Part shown: piece by piece, positions 1-8,341 of the stretch
Layout of the letters: every line of letters begins with the position of its first letter
How positions within the stretch are numbered: position 1 is the stretch's first letter
Assembly (NCBI GenBank): GCA_900553815.1
Contig: USEY01000031.1
Span: forward strand, 1 to 38,501
Reading direction: 5' to 3'
From: an uncultured Bacteroides sp.
Lineage (GTDB): Bacteria; Bacteroidota; Bacteroidia; Bacteroidales; Bacteroidaceae
DNA length: 38,501 nucleotides
The notes under the pieces: model-generated
The model's input: the letters and a program-made list of their open reading frames with translations, nothing else
Told to the model about the DNA's origin: nothing
The model's database searches: none
Translations under genes and position numbers: made by a program

Positions 1-2
1 TT

Positions 3-1280
3 TCCACCGATAACGAACAGTGGATAAATCCCGACTTCGGCACTCCCGAACTGCGAACTCATTATGACAATATCAAGCAAATGGTCAAGGAAAAGACCGG
101 ACGTGCCATGCAGGAAAAGGAAAGGGAACGCAAGGGAAAGAATGGAAAGATTATCAAGGTGGCGGGATGCTCACCCATCCGTGAAGGAGTATTGCTTATC
201 AGACCGGACACCACACTGGCTGATGTACGCAAATTCGGTGAAGAGTGCCAAAGACGCTGGGGCATCACTCCGCTACAGATTTTCCTGCATAAAGACGAAG
301 GGCATTGGCTGAACGGTCAGCCGGAAGCAGAAGACAAGGAGAGCTTCCAAGTCGGTAACAGATGGTTCAAACCAAATTATCATGCTCATGTCGTATTCGA
401 CTGGATGAACCATGAAACTGGAAAGAGCCGAAAGCTCAATGACGAGGATATGGCAACCATGCAGACCCTTGCTTCCGATATTCTCCTGATGGAACGTGGA
501 CAGGCAAAAGCTGTCACAGGTAAAGAGCATCTGGAACGAAATGATTTCATCATTGAGAAGCAGAAAGCCGAACTGCAACGTATAGAGGAAACCAAGCGAC
601 ACAAGGAACAACAAGTAAGCCTTGCCGAACAGGAACTCAAACAGGTAAAAGCAGAGATACGCACGGACAAACTAAAGAAAACAGCCACCAATGCTGCTAC
701 CGCCATAGCAAGCGGTGTAGGTTCTCTTTTCGGAAGCGGTAAGCTGAAAGAACTGGAACATCACATCGAGCAGCTACATCAGGAAATTACCAAACGGGAC
801 AAAGCTACTGATGAATTGAAAATTCAGATACAACAAATACAGGAACAGCATGGCAGACAAATTCGTAATCTTCAAGGAATACACAATCAAGAACTTGAAG
901 CCAAAGAAAAGGAAATATCACGATTGAATACCATTCTCGAAAAAGCATTATGCTGGTTCCCATTGCTCAAAGAAATGCTGAGAATGGAAAAATTATGCTA
1001 TGTCACTGGTTTTACCAAGGGGATGGTTGATTCTCTTTTATACAAAAAGGAAGCTCTCAGATGTAGTGGAAAAATCTATTCCGAAGAATATAGACAGAGA
1101 TTTGAAACAAAAAATGTAATTTTCAAAATTGAACGAAGCCCGATCGATAAGAATAAATTGATGCTGACTATAAACCAACAGCCAATCAGCGAATGGTTCA
1201 AGGAACAATGGGAGAAGTTACAGCAGCATCTGCGTAACTCAGTGCAGAAAGAACAAAAATCCAGAGGATTCAGGATGTAA
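3..1280 (+). CDS. Mob/Pre (MobV-like) relaxase, 5' end outside window
   Basis: The frame is open from base 3 without a start, so the gene begins before the window; the first internal Met is at 81. Relaxases of this group nick oriT and start conjugal mobilization. The sequence shows a histidine/acid cluster near bases 288-308 (HKDEGHW) followed by YHAHVVFDW near 379-405, matching the HxDE...HxH metal-binding motif of the pMV158 MobV/Pre family. The rest is a long charged coiled coil (about bases 540-930) and a C-terminal region I do not recognise, as is common in Bacteroides Mob proteins. The upstream frame (STDNEQWINPDFGTPEL) fits the same domain. An accessory gene next to this (radical SAM cassette, tRNA-Ser) supports a mobilizable element. 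Family call is good; exact subfamily and whether it is active are unknown. Confidence 0.8.
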   Translation, partial: STDNEQWINPDFGTPELRTHYDNIKQMVKEKTGRAMQEKERERKGKNGKIIKVAGCSPIREGVLLIRPDTTLADVRKFGEECQRRWGITPLQIFLHKDEGHWLNGQPEAEDKESFQVGNRWFKPNYHAHVVFDWMNHETGKSRKLNDEDMATMQTLASDILLMERGQAKAVTGKEHLERNDFIIEKQKAELQRIEETKRHKEQQVSLAEQELKQVKAEIRTDKLKKTATNAATAIASGVGSLFGSGKLKELEHHIEQLHQEITKRDKATDELKIQIQQIQEQHGRQIRNLQGIHNQELEAKEKEISRLNTILEKALCWFPLLKEMLRMEKLCYVTGFTKGMVDSLLYKKEALRCSGKIYSEEYRQRFETKNVIFKIERSPIDKNKLMLTINQQPISEWFKEQWEKLQQHLRNSVQKEQKSRGFRM

Positions 1281-1285
1281 TATAG

Positions 1286-1316
1286 AGAAGTACAATTCAT
1301 CATGGATTGTACTTCT
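1286..1316. terminator. hairpin between convergent relaxase and radical SAM gene
   Basis: A perfect 11-bp inverted repeat (AGAAGTACAAT / ATTGTACTTCT, 9-nt loop) lies 6 nt after the relaxase stop and between two convergent genes. It has no clear T-tract on either strand, so terminator function is inferred from position only. The rest of 1281-1426 is AT-rich with no gene seen. Confidence 0.45.
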
Positions 1317-1426
1317 ATCGTAATATATAGTACAAAATCTAAGTTGTCTAACTATTCTAAAGTAAAATAAGCAATAAAAGAATATCTTATTCACTATTAA
1401 TATACCATATTGTCAATATCTTTCCC

Positions 1427-2302
1427 TCATTTAGTCAATCGTATCTTTTCGTGGTAGAAATAATTTACGATAACCGGCTTGCCTTTTTCCGAGCGCCCGT
1501 AAGGCAAATCATTTATTCTATATGGAAACCCCTGTGCCTTGGCGTATTGGGAAATGTCCTGTTCCAATGCCTGCCAGTAATCAAGCCTCTTTTTGTTGTA
1601 TATTTCTTCGTATAACGGAAAGAGGTCGGGATGCTTCTCACGGATATACGTCATTATCCCTCCCTTGAACTGCCCGCGCAGATTCAGGTTTTCGAGCCAT
1701 ATCAAATCGGCATATCCTTTCACTTTCTCGATAATCGCCTTCATATCGGTTATTCCGGGGAATATGGGCGATACGAAACACACGGTACGGATGCCCGCCT
1801 CATAGACCTGACGCATTGCGTTCAGACGACGTTCTATGCTCACGGCATTGTCCATATCCGTACGAAACCGCTCGTCAAGCGTATTGACCGACCATGACAC
1901 CGTTACTTTGGGAAAACGCTTCAACAGGTCGAGGTCGCGCAGGACAAGGTCGGACTTAGTGCATATCATAATCTCGGCGTTGCTCCCACGCAGCTCTTCG
2001 AGCAGCCTGTGGGTACGGCAAAATTGCTCCTCATACGGGTTGTAACCATCCGTCACGGAACCTATCACAATGCGCTCTCCGTCATATTTGTGCGGATTGG
2101 CTATCGGTTTCCAGTTCTTCACGTCCAGAAATGCACCCCACGGTTCTGTATGCCCGGTGAATCGTTTCATAAACGATGCGTAGCAATACTTACAGGCGTG
2201 GGGACAGCCCACGTAAGGGTTGACCGAATATCCTCCGACCGGCAGTGAGGATTTGGTCATAACGCTCTGTACGTCTATTTCTTTGATTATTTCGGTATTC
2301 AT
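1427..2302 (-). CDS. SPL-family radical SAM protein (radical SAM mobile-pair type, partner B)
   Basis: Radical SAM enzymes cleave S-adenosylmethionine with a 4Fe-4S cluster. The cluster motif CxxxCxxC is present as CPHACKYC (Cys33, 37, 40), within VNPYVGCPHACKYCYA, and is followed by the MKRFTGHTEPWG stretch typical of spore photoproduct lyase-like (SPL) proteins. Length is 291 aa. A longer frame reaches 2434, but the start at 2302 is preferred because its ATG overlaps the TGA of the preceding gene (ATGA), a sign of translational coupling, and because the extra N-terminus is translated from inside that gene. It is the last gene of a four-gene leftward operon. From memory, paired radical SAM proteins of this look are annotated as 'radical SAM mobile pair protein A/B'; substrate is unknown. 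DNA photoproduct repair is possible but unproven. Confidence 0.8.
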   Translation of the reverse strand: MNTEIIKEIDVQSVMTKSSLPVGGYSVNPYVGCPHACKYCYASFMKRFTGHTEPWGAFLDVKNWKPIANPHKYDGERIVIGSVTDGYNPYEEQFCRTHRLLEELRGSNAEIMICTKSDLVLRDLDLLKRFPKVTVSWSVNTLDERFRTDMDNAVSIERRLNAMRQVYEAGIRTVCFVSPIFPGITDMKAIIEKVKGYADLIWLENLNLRGQFKGGIMTYIREKHPDLFPLYEEIYNKKRLDYWQALEQDISQYAKAQGFPYRINDLPYGRSEKGKPVIVNYFYHEKIRLTK

Positions 2303-2994
2303 TGTAAGCGTTTTGTAAATTGTTCCGGCAGTTCCTGAATCATCCTTTCTTCGCCCATTATAGGCAGCAAATCCTCTTTCATAAACACGGGGACGCCCTG
2401 TGTTTGGGCTTGGTCGGCAATGTGAAGCACCCATTCGGGACGGGAATCCACTTTGCCTTTCCGATGTCCGGTCTCCGTACCTATGACAATCCAGTCGATA
2501 CCCTCGAAATCTATATCGCCGATTTCATCGAAAATAGGTTCGAAAGTGACATGGTAGTGCTTGGCCTTGATATTTCTTTTCAAATCGTCTAGCCGCTTTT
2601 TTTCGGAATTGCGCGTGACGGTCACGCCCATCCATACATTCTCGTCATCTGTAGAGAAACTGATCTTGTCCGGACATTTCGTAAGGAATATATAAGCGTG
2701 TTGCGGATTGCTTTTCATTCGTCTGAATATTTCCGCATTCCATTCAGGCTTCCAATCGGAGAAATCGCTCATTCCGGTCATCAGCCATACGTGAGGCTTG
2801 GGCGTGTCGATGATACGCAGCTTTCGCACCATATATTCCGGTACGGAGAAGTCGTCCGTAATATGGAAGCGGCGGCAGTTGTTACGGGCATAGCAGTAGC
2901 TGCACCCGATGGAGCAGCCTACCACTATGTTCATATTCTTTATCAGGGATTTTATACAGATAGTCATCTGCTTAGAGTTCCTTTTTAGAATCAT
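2299..2994 (-). CDS. DUF5131-family radical SAM protein (mobile-pair type, partner A)
   Basis: This 231-aa protein has a radical SAM cluster motif CSIGCSYC (Cys27, 31, 34) followed by YARNNCRRFH, and PKPHVWLMTGMSDFSDW and HVTFEPIFDEIGDIDFEGIDWIVIGTETG, which are characteristic of the DUF5131 / phage Gp37-Gp68-like group. The frame extends to 3012, but the ATG at 2994 overlaps the cupin stop as ATGA, the same arrangement as with the next gene, so I chose it. Stop and start of the downstream SPL radical SAM gene also overlap. The tight coupling of two radical SAM enzymes suggests that they act together on one substrate. The function of such pairs is not known to me. Family call is secure, role unknown. 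Confidence 0.8.
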   Translation of the reverse strand: MILKRNSKQMTICIKSLIKNMNIVVGCSIGCSYCYARNNCRRFHITDDFSVPEYMVRKLRIIDTPKPHVWLMTGMSDFSDWKPEWNAEIFRRMKSNPQHAYIFLTKCPDKISFSTDDENVWMGVTVTRNSEKKRLDDLKRNIKAKHYHVTFEPIFDEIGDIDFEGIDWIVIGTETGHRKGKVDSRPEWVLHIADQAQTQGVPVFMKEDLLPIMGEERMIQELPEQFTKRLQ

Positions 2995-3455
2995 TTCGGA
3001 GAGACTTTCCATTTTACCGGTTCTTTCAGTATGATTCCGTCAGTGGCATCCTCCTGTGAGAATGTATTGCTGCAATATTGTATGCAGAGCATGAGGAGCG
3101 GAGTCGTTCCGTTGTTACGGACACTTCGTTTTCCTGCAGGAGATACCCTGACAACGCTACCTTCTTCCACTGGGAACACTGTTCCGTCTACTTGAAATTC
3201 ACCTTTACCGGAGAGGAAAAAATAAAGCTCCTCATGACTCTTGTGACTATGCAGAAATCCGGTTTCTGTACCCGGGGCGAATGACTGGAAAGAAAACTCG
3301 CTTCCCGTAGTTCCGAGAGCGGTGCTGCAGAATACTTTTCCGGGGATTTTCACATCCGGGCCAAGCTGAAGTTCGTATTCATTCAGTTCATTCAACTTAC
3401 CGACACTGATCGCGGCGAAATTCTGTTCTACCGCGATTTTCCTAATCTTTTTCAT
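2991..3455 (-). CDS. small cupin-domain protein
   Basis: A single-domain cupin of 154 aa. Cupin motif 1 is clear: PGTETGFLHSHKSHEELYFFLSGKG, with His69, His71 and Glu75 as likely metal ligands. In motif 2 (GSVVRVSPAGKRSVRNNG) the PxG is kept, but the usual metal-binding histidine is Ser111, so metal binding may be altered or the protein may be a binding/sensing rather than catalytic cupin. It is the second gene of the operon, 33 bp after the metallo-hydrolase and overlapping the DUF5131 gene by 4 bp. Many cupins bind small molecules or carry out isomerisation or dioxygenation; the substrate cannot be told from the sequence. Confidence 0.78.
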   Translation of the reverse strand: MKKIRKIAVEQNFAAISVGKLNELNEYELQLGPDVKIPGKVFCSTALGTTGSEFSFQSFAPGTETGFLHSHKSHEELYFFLSGKGEFQVDGTVFPVEEGSVVRVSPAGKRSVRNNGTTPLLMLCIQYCSNTFSQEDATDGIILKEPVKWKVSPK

Positions 3456-3488
3456 CTTTCTAATATTTTGAAATGATTGTTTATACAG

Positions 3489-4268
3489 TTATTTAAGTGT
3501 TATGCTTTCTCCGTCTTCCGGTATAATCAGTCGGCTCATATCCGTCCCGTGATGGCGAGCTTCGTTGCGCAGGATGGCACGGGTGGTCTGGCAATGATCG
3601 ATGGCATCCATGTGTACGGTAATCAGCTTGATGTGTGGGGGGAGTGTGTCAAGCATCGCCATTACTTCCTGTTCATTGGGGATGATACAACCGTCCGTCT
3701 TAGAGAATTCGGGGAATACCGCACCGCCACTGTTCACCACAATATAATTAGGACGATACTTTTCCACGGTAGCAAGAGTACATTCTTCCCATTTGCAATC
3801 GCCCATGATATAAATAGTCGGAAGCCCTTCGGACATCAGCACATAGCCCGAAACAGGTCCCATCATCTGGCCTATCTGACCGAAACCGTGATGGCCAATA
3901 GCACGGTGGATGGTCAGATGACCTAAGGTTATGCTCTCTTCAATCGTTTCTACATTTGAGAAACCATCTTTCAGGATGGCGGCCTTATCTTGTGGCTGGG
4001 TGTAGAAAGGAATATCTTTCGGCAAATGCTGCTTTACACTTGGTTCGTAATGGTCGATGTGGTTGTGGGTGAGCAGTACCATATCAACACCTTCAGTAAT
4101 GTCGCTAATAGGCATTACGAGATGTACCCTCGGATTCTTATATACACCGAGAGCGGATTGCAGGGTTCCTTTGTCGGCAAATACGGGGTCAATAAGAATG
4201 GTATGTCCTGCATAGTTGATTTTCAAGGTGGCACTGCGTACCAACCGAATAATTGCTTTTTCGTTCAT
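3489..4268 (-). CDS. metallo-beta-lactamase-fold hydrolase, UlaG-like
   Basis: This 259-aa protein has the metal-binding signature THNHIDHY (His68, His70, Asp72, His73), an early KINYAGHTILIDPVF segment, later His/Asp ligands (AIGHHGFGQ, IMGDCKW) and a C-terminal VHMDAIDHC. Together these match the UlaG-like branch of the metallo-beta-lactamase superfamily, which includes lactonases and phosphodiesterases with di-metal sites. The frame could start at 4301, but the ATG at 4268 places the Met just before the first beta strand and is preferred. It is the first gene of the leftward operon with the cupin and two radical SAM proteins, and is divergent from an AraC-type regulator. No signal peptide, so it is likely cytosolic. 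Substrate unknown. Confidence 0.8.
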   Translation of the reverse strand: MNEKAIIRLVRSATLKINYAGHTILIDPVFADKGTLQSALGVYKNPRVHLVMPISDITEGVDMVLLTHNHIDHYEPSVKQHLPKDIPFYTQPQDKAAILKDGFSNVETIEESITLGHLTIHRAIGHHGFGQIGQMMGPVSGYVLMSEGLPTIYIMGDCKWEECTLATVEKYRPNYIVVNSGGAVFPEFSKTDGCIIPNEQEVMAMLDTLPPHIKLITVHMDAIDHCQTTRAILRNEARHHGTDMSRLIIPEDGESITLK

Positions 4269-4356
4269 GATGTTATGTTTTGTATTATTTTTCGGGTACA
4301 AAGTTCAAAAGGATATCCCAATGTCTCTATGCCTTAAAAACAGGAATATATGCCAT

Positions 4357-4382
4357 TTTGATAAAAGAATGATGTATATTTG
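4357..4382 (+). promoter_or_regulatory. candidate promoter of the AraC-family gene
   Basis: TATATTTG at 4375-4382 matches the Bacteroides -7 consensus TAnnTTTG, 22 bp before the ATG at 4405. A TTTG lies at 4357-4360, but the 14-bp gap is shorter than the usual 19-21, so only the -7 box is well supported. The 136-bp divergent region 4269-4404 should also hold the promoter of the leftward operon. Confidence 0.4.
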
Positions 4383-4404
4383 CAGAAAGCAAAAAACAAG
4401 AGTG

Positions 4405-5304
4405 ATGAAAGCTATAATCAATCCCGAAAGACTTGTAAGCGTTCCGTTCAATAAAACGCAATGTGGCGTAGACTTCTACATTAACACAGGCGAAAGCAAG
4501 GACATCTGTGGTGTCTTGACCGAGCATAAGGCGTTTAAGACAGATTTTTTCAGCTTCTATTTCTTTCGTCGTGCCAATGGATATTTGTTGCTGAACTTCC
4601 GAAAAGTGGAGTTACGGGATGGTATGGTGCTGCTTTTGTCGCCGCACCAGCAACAGGAATGGCACGTGAACGAGGTAGAACTGGATTACACTTTTCTTAT
4701 TTTCCGCGAAGACTTTATGCGCACGTTCATTGCTGACAAGTTCTTCGTATATCGGCTGTTGTATTATTATCAGACTGATACACCGCCCTACTTGTTTGCC
4801 GAGCCGGAGGAGCTGACGGAATATATGCGCCTCTTAAAAAAGATAAAACAAGAACTACAACATCCTGTGGTAGACACTTACAACCTCATTGTGTCAGTGC
4901 TTTATTATCTACTGGTAATTATCAACCGGGCATACGCTCAAACTTATCGTCTACCTGTCGAAGTGCCAAAAAACAATTACGCATTCAAATTCAAGGACTT
5001 ACTCGAAAAACATATCCGAACGACACAGCGCGTTCAAGAATATGCTGATATGCTTCGGATAAGTCGTATCACCTTGAATAATTCTGTCATGGCGCAATTT
5101 GGTGTATCAGCCATTCACTTACTCAAGCAACGTCTTTTGGAAGAGCTGAAAAATGAGCTACTGTTCTCCAATCTGAATGTGAGCCAACTGGCAGACGAGT
5201 TCCACTTTTCCGACCCCAGTCACCTCATGCGTTTTTTCAAAAAAGAAACAGGCAAGACTTTTACCCAATATCTAATGAATTACAAAAGAGGAATATATGA
5301 ATAG
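4405..5304 (+). CDS. AraC-family transcriptional regulator
   Basis: A 299-aa protein with an N-terminal ligand-type region (about 1-190) and a C-terminal AraC double helix-turn-helix (about 195-295). The second helix-turn-helix is clear: NVSQLADEFHFSDPSHLMRFFKKETGKTFTQYLMNYK, the standard AraC C-terminal signature. A longer frame starts at 4216, but it would run back over the divergent operon; MKAIINPERL at 4405 follows a -7-like box and gives a normal family length, so I chose it. The gene is divergent from the metallo-hydrolase/cupin/radical SAM operon, and control of that operon is the natural inference. It is the last gene before the tRNA-Ser gene. Confidence 0.88.
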   Translation: MKAIINPERLVSVPFNKTQCGVDFYINTGESKDICGVLTEHKAFKTDFFSFYFFRRANGYLLLNFRKVELRDGMVLLLSPHQQQEWHVNEVELDYTFLIFREDFMRTFIADKFFVYRLLYYYQTDTPPYLFAEPEELTEYMRLLKKIKQELQHPVVDTYNLIVSVLYYLLVIINRAYAQTYRLPVEVPKNNYAFKFKDLLEKHIRTTQRVQEYADMLRISRITLNNSVMAQFGVSAIHLLKQRLLEELKNELLFSNLNVSQLADEFHFSDPSHLMRFFKKETGKTFTQYLMNYKRGIYE

Positions 5305-5444
5305 AAATTTCATATTTGGCAAATGAATTCCATATTTAAGATATTTATTTTTTTGAATAACTATATTTTTCGTCATAAAGGTTCATTCTGCCAGTCCATA
5401 GAAATACCAATCGCTTTGTAATTGACATTCTTTTGAAGAATCTT

Positions 5445-5485
5445 AAAAAATACAAAAACACCCAATTTTACATTCTTGGGTGTAA
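5445..5485 (-). terminator. rho-independent terminator of tRNA-Ser
   Basis: On the minus strand an 8-bp stem (ACACCCAA / TTGGGTGT at 5476-5483 and 5458-5465, 10-nt loop) is followed by a T-rich tract down to about 5445. It lies 48 nt past the tRNA 3' end. If the left region is an inserted element, this terminator belongs to the element or its junction. Remaining 5305-5444 is AT-rich without a gene. Confidence 0.7.
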
Positions 5486-5530
5486 AAAAGGGTGTAAATC
5501 TCGCTAATGCTTGATTTTCACCCTTTATTG

Positions 5531-5615
5531 CGGAGAGACAGGGATTCGAACCCCGGGAACCTCTCAGTTCAACGGTTTTCAAGACCGCCGCAATCGACCA
5601 CTCTGCCACCTCTCC
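5531..5615 (-). tRNA. tRNA-Ser (anticodon UGA)
   Basis: Read on the minus strand it starts GGAGAGGTGGCAGAGTGG and ends ...GGTTCGAATCC...CTCTCCG. The acceptor stem is 7 bp with one G-U pair, the anticodon loop is CTTGAAA (anticodon TGA), the long variable arm is typical of a class II serine tRNA, and the T-loop is TTCGAAT. CCA is not encoded. The 3' end points left into the region with relaxase and cassette genes, which fits tRNA-gene integration by a tyrosine recombinase. Confidence 0.96.
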
Positions 5616-5622
5616 ATGAGTT

Positions 5623-5639
5623 AACGAAACGCTTTCGTT
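5623..5639 (-). other. leader hairpin of the tRNA-Ser precursor
   Basis: Perfect 7-bp stem AACGAAA / TTTCGTT with a 3-nt loop, 7 nt upstream of the tRNA 5' end and inside the presumed precursor leader. A role in processing or folding is inferred only. Confidence 0.45.
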
Positions 5640-5675
5640 GTAGCTTTCTGTAGGTCTTTCCTTTCAAAAGCGATG

Positions 5676-5707
5676 CAAAGGTATGGCTTATTTTTGAATT
5701 ATGCAAG
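5676..5707 (-). promoter_or_regulatory. tRNA-Ser promoter
   Basis: On the minus strand TACCTTTG (5676-5683) matches the Bacteroides -7 box exactly, and CTTG (5704-5707) lies 20 bp upstream at the -33 position. Predicted transcript start is about 5668, leaving a leader near 50 nt. It overlaps the divergent mutS2 promoter region. Confidence 0.65.
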
Positions 5708-5737
5708 AGTTACGCGTTTTTTTTCATAAAATAATTG

Positions 5738-5745
5738 TATTTTTG
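5738..5745 (+). promoter_or_regulatory. mutS2 promoter -7 box
   Basis: TATTTTTG fits TAnnTTTG and ends 4 bp before the mutS2 ATG at 5750. A T-run near 5717-5727 could serve as -33. The start of transcription would fall on or next to the ATG, so the mRNA may be leaderless. Confidence 0.55.
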
Positions 5746-5749
5746 TCCC

Positions 5750-8275
5750 ATGATTTACCCACAAAACTTTGAAAATAAAATAGGATTCTATCAGATAACA
5801 CAACTTCTGAAAGAAAAATGCTTAAGTCCTTTAGGAGAAGAAAAGGTCTCAAATATATCGTTTTCAGACAAATACGAAGAAGTAAACGAATGGACTGACC
5901 AAACTGCTGAGTTTGTACAAATTTTACAAGAGGAAGATGACTTCCCTGCACAATATTTTTTCGATGTTCGACCATCATTGAAACGAATTCGCATCGAAGG
6001 TATGTACTTAGACGAAGAAGAACTGTTCGATTTGCTACGTTCTCTGCAAACAATAAATAGCATTGTACGCTTTTTGTCTTCCCAAGAAAATAATAATGAA
6101 AAAGAGGAGGCATCAAACTCCTACCTATGTTTAAGCAGACTGGCCAACGATATTTGTGTTTTTCCTAAAATCGTGCAACGCATAGGAAATATACTATCGC
6201 CTTACGGTAAGATAAAAGACAACGCCTCGCCAGAACTGGCACGTATTCGACGCGAATTAAGCGCCACCATGGGTAGCATATCCCGCTCTTTAAATAATAT
6301 ATTGCGAAGTGCTCAAAGTGAAGGAGTGGTAGACAAGGACGTGACACCCACGATGCGCGACGGCCGATTGGTTATTCCTGTTGCTCCAGCATTAAAACGC
6401 AAAATAAAGGGTATTGTACACGATGAATCTGCCAGTGGAAAAACCGTATTCATAGAACCGGCCGAAGTGGTAGAAGCCAACAACCGCATTCGCGAGCTTG
6501 AAAGTGACGAACGTAGGGAAATCATACGTATCTTATCGAAATTTTCAGCAAGCATTCGTCCTTATATACCTGACCTACTACTTTCTTATGAATTTCTGGC
6601 AGAAATAGATTTCATTCGAGCCAAAGCACTGTTAGCTCTACAAATATCAGGATTGAAACCGGCTTTTGAAAATCGCCCAGTACTTGACTGGAGAATGGCA
6701 ACCCATCCCCTACTCCAGCTGTCACTGGCCAAACATGGGAAGCAAATAGTACCTTTGGACATTGAATTGAACGCAAAGCAGCGTATCCTTATTATATCTG
6801 GTCCCAATGCAGGTGGCAAATCTGTATGTCTTAAAACAGTAGGGTTGCTTCAATATATGTTTCAATGTGGATTGCTAGTCCCTATGCACGAAGGAAGCCA
6901 CATAGGGCTATTCAGCGACATATTCATCGACATTGGTGACGAACAATCCATAGAAGACGATTTGAGTACTTACTCTTCGCACCTGACAAATATGAAAATC
7001 ATGATGAAGCAATGTAATGAACGGAGCCTCATCCTGATTGACGAATTTGGAGGAGGAACAGAGCCACAGATAGGAGGTGCCATTGCCGAGGCCGTATTGA
7101 AACGATTCAACGGGAAGCGTACATTCGGTGTCATTACAACTCACTATCAAAACCTGAAACACTTTGCCGAAGACCATGAAGGTGTAGTAAACGGAGCCAT
7201 GCTCTACGACCGTCACCAGATGCAAGCCTTGTTCCAATTGCGCATAGGCAATCCTGGAAGCTCTTTTGCGGTGGAAATTGCCCGAAAAATAGGATTACCA
7301 GAAGACGTTATTGCCGACGCTGCCAGCATCGTGGGCAGTGAATATATCAATGCAGATAAATACTTGCAAGACATCGTACGCGATAAACGTTACTGGGAAG
7401 GAAAGCGACAAAGCATACGCCAACGTGAGAAACAGATGGAAGACACGATTGCGCGCTATCAAACCGAACTGGAAGAGGTGCATAAAGCCAAGAAAGAAAT
7501 TCTGGCGAAAGCACGTGAAGAAGCCGAACGACTGATACAGGAAGCCAATGCACGCATAGAGAACACCATTAAAAACATCAAGGAAGCTCAAGCAGAGAAA
7601 GAGAAGACCCGGCTGGCAAGATTAGAGTTGTCTGACTTCAAGCAAAATCTGGACAACGATGAAGCCCAGAAAATGCAAGAAGACAAGATTGCGAAGAAAA
7701 TGGAAAAGCTGCGTGAAAGACAAAACCGCAAAAAAGAAAAGAAGCAGAATACCCCTCAAAACAAATCGGAAGAGACATCGCAAAAGAAGAATGAAACACA
7801 GATACCTCTGACACCAGGAAGTATTGTGAGAATAAAAGGGCAAACTACCGTAGGACAAATTATTGAAATAAACGGCAAGAATGCCATAGTAGCCTTTGGC
7901 AGTATGAAGACTACCACCAAACTGGATAAACTGGAACGCAGCAACGCCCAACTCACGAAAACAGGACTGGACACCAAGAGTACCTTCGTCAGCACCCAGA
8001 CACAAGACAGCATGTATGAAAAGAAGCTGCACTTCAAACAGGATATTGACGTACGAGGTATGAGAGGAGACGAAGCCTTGCAGGCGGTAACCTACTTCAT
8101 TGACGATGCCATCCTTGTAGGCATGAGCCGCGTACGCATTCTTCACGGCACCGGCACTGGCATCTTGCGCACCCTGATACGCCAGTACTTGCAAACCGTG
8201 AATGGAGTAAAGCATTTCGAAGATGAACACGTTCAGTTTGGTGGAGCAGGTATCACTGTGGTAGATTTGGATTAA
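5750..8275 (+). CDS. mutS2: MutS2-family ATPase/endonuclease
   Basis: MutS2 proteins act on branched DNA or on collided ribosomes; they are not part of classical mismatch repair. The 841-aa sequence has the normal order: N-terminal clamp/lever region (about 1-320), MutS ATPase with Walker A GPNAGGKS (about 351) and Walker B LILIDEFGGGTEP (about 427-440), the THYQNLK motif, a long charged coiled coil (about 540-690), a KOW-like basic segment, and a C-terminal Smr domain (about 764-841) with DVRGMRGDEA and HGTGTGILR. The DxR and HGxGxG motifs of Smr nucleases are present, so it looks active. The ATG at 5735 overlaps the -7 box; MIYPQNFENKIGF at 5750 is the usual family start. It is separate from its neighbours and has its own promoter. 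Confidence 0.95.
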   Translation: MIYPQNFENKIGFYQITQLLKEKCLSPLGEEKVSNISFSDKYEEVNEWTDQTAEFVQILQEEDDFPAQYFFDVRPSLKRIRIEGMYLDEEELFDLLRSLQTINSIVRFLSSQENNNEKEEASNSYLCLSRLANDICVFPKIVQRIGNILSPYGKIKDNASPELARIRRELSATMGSISRSLNNILRSAQSEGVVDKDVTPTMRDGRLVIPVAPALKRKIKGIVHDESASGKTVFIEPAEVVEANNRIRELESDERREIIRILSKFSASIRPYIPDLLLSYEFLAEIDFIRAKALLALQISGLKPAFENRPVLDWRMATHPLLQLSLAKHGKQIVPLDIELNAKQRILIISGPNAGGKSVCLKTVGLLQYMFQCGLLVPMHEGSHIGLFSDIFIDIGDEQSIEDDLSTYSSHLTNMKIMMKQCNERSLILIDEFGGGTEPQIGGAIAEAVLKRFNGKRTFGVITTHYQNLKHFAEDHEGVVNGAMLYDRHQMQALFQLRIGNPGSSFAVEIARKIGLPEDVIADAASIVGSEYINADKYLQDIVRDKRYWEGKRQSIRQREKQMEDTIARYQTELEEVHKAKKEILAKAREEAERLIQEANARIENTIKNIKEAQAEKEKTRLARLELSDFKQNLDNDEAQKMQEDKIAKKMEKLRERQNRKKEKKQNTPQNKSEETSQKKNETQIPLTPGSIVRIKGQTTVGQIIEINGKNAIVAFGSMKTTTKLDKLERSNAQLTKTGLDTKSTFVSTQTQDSMYEKKLHFKQDIDVRGMRGDEALQAVTYFIDDAILVGMSRVRILHGTGTGILRTLIRQYLQTVNGVKHFEDEHVQFGGAGITVVDLD

Positions 8276-8341
8276 ACTAGAAAACAAAAAAGATAAACTA
8301 TACATATAATATATACTAATTCATAACCCGTAATATATAAT

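Noticed and set aside
7622..8305. 227-aa minus-strand frame
   Set aside because: It is the shadow of the Smr end of mutS2, with no family features.
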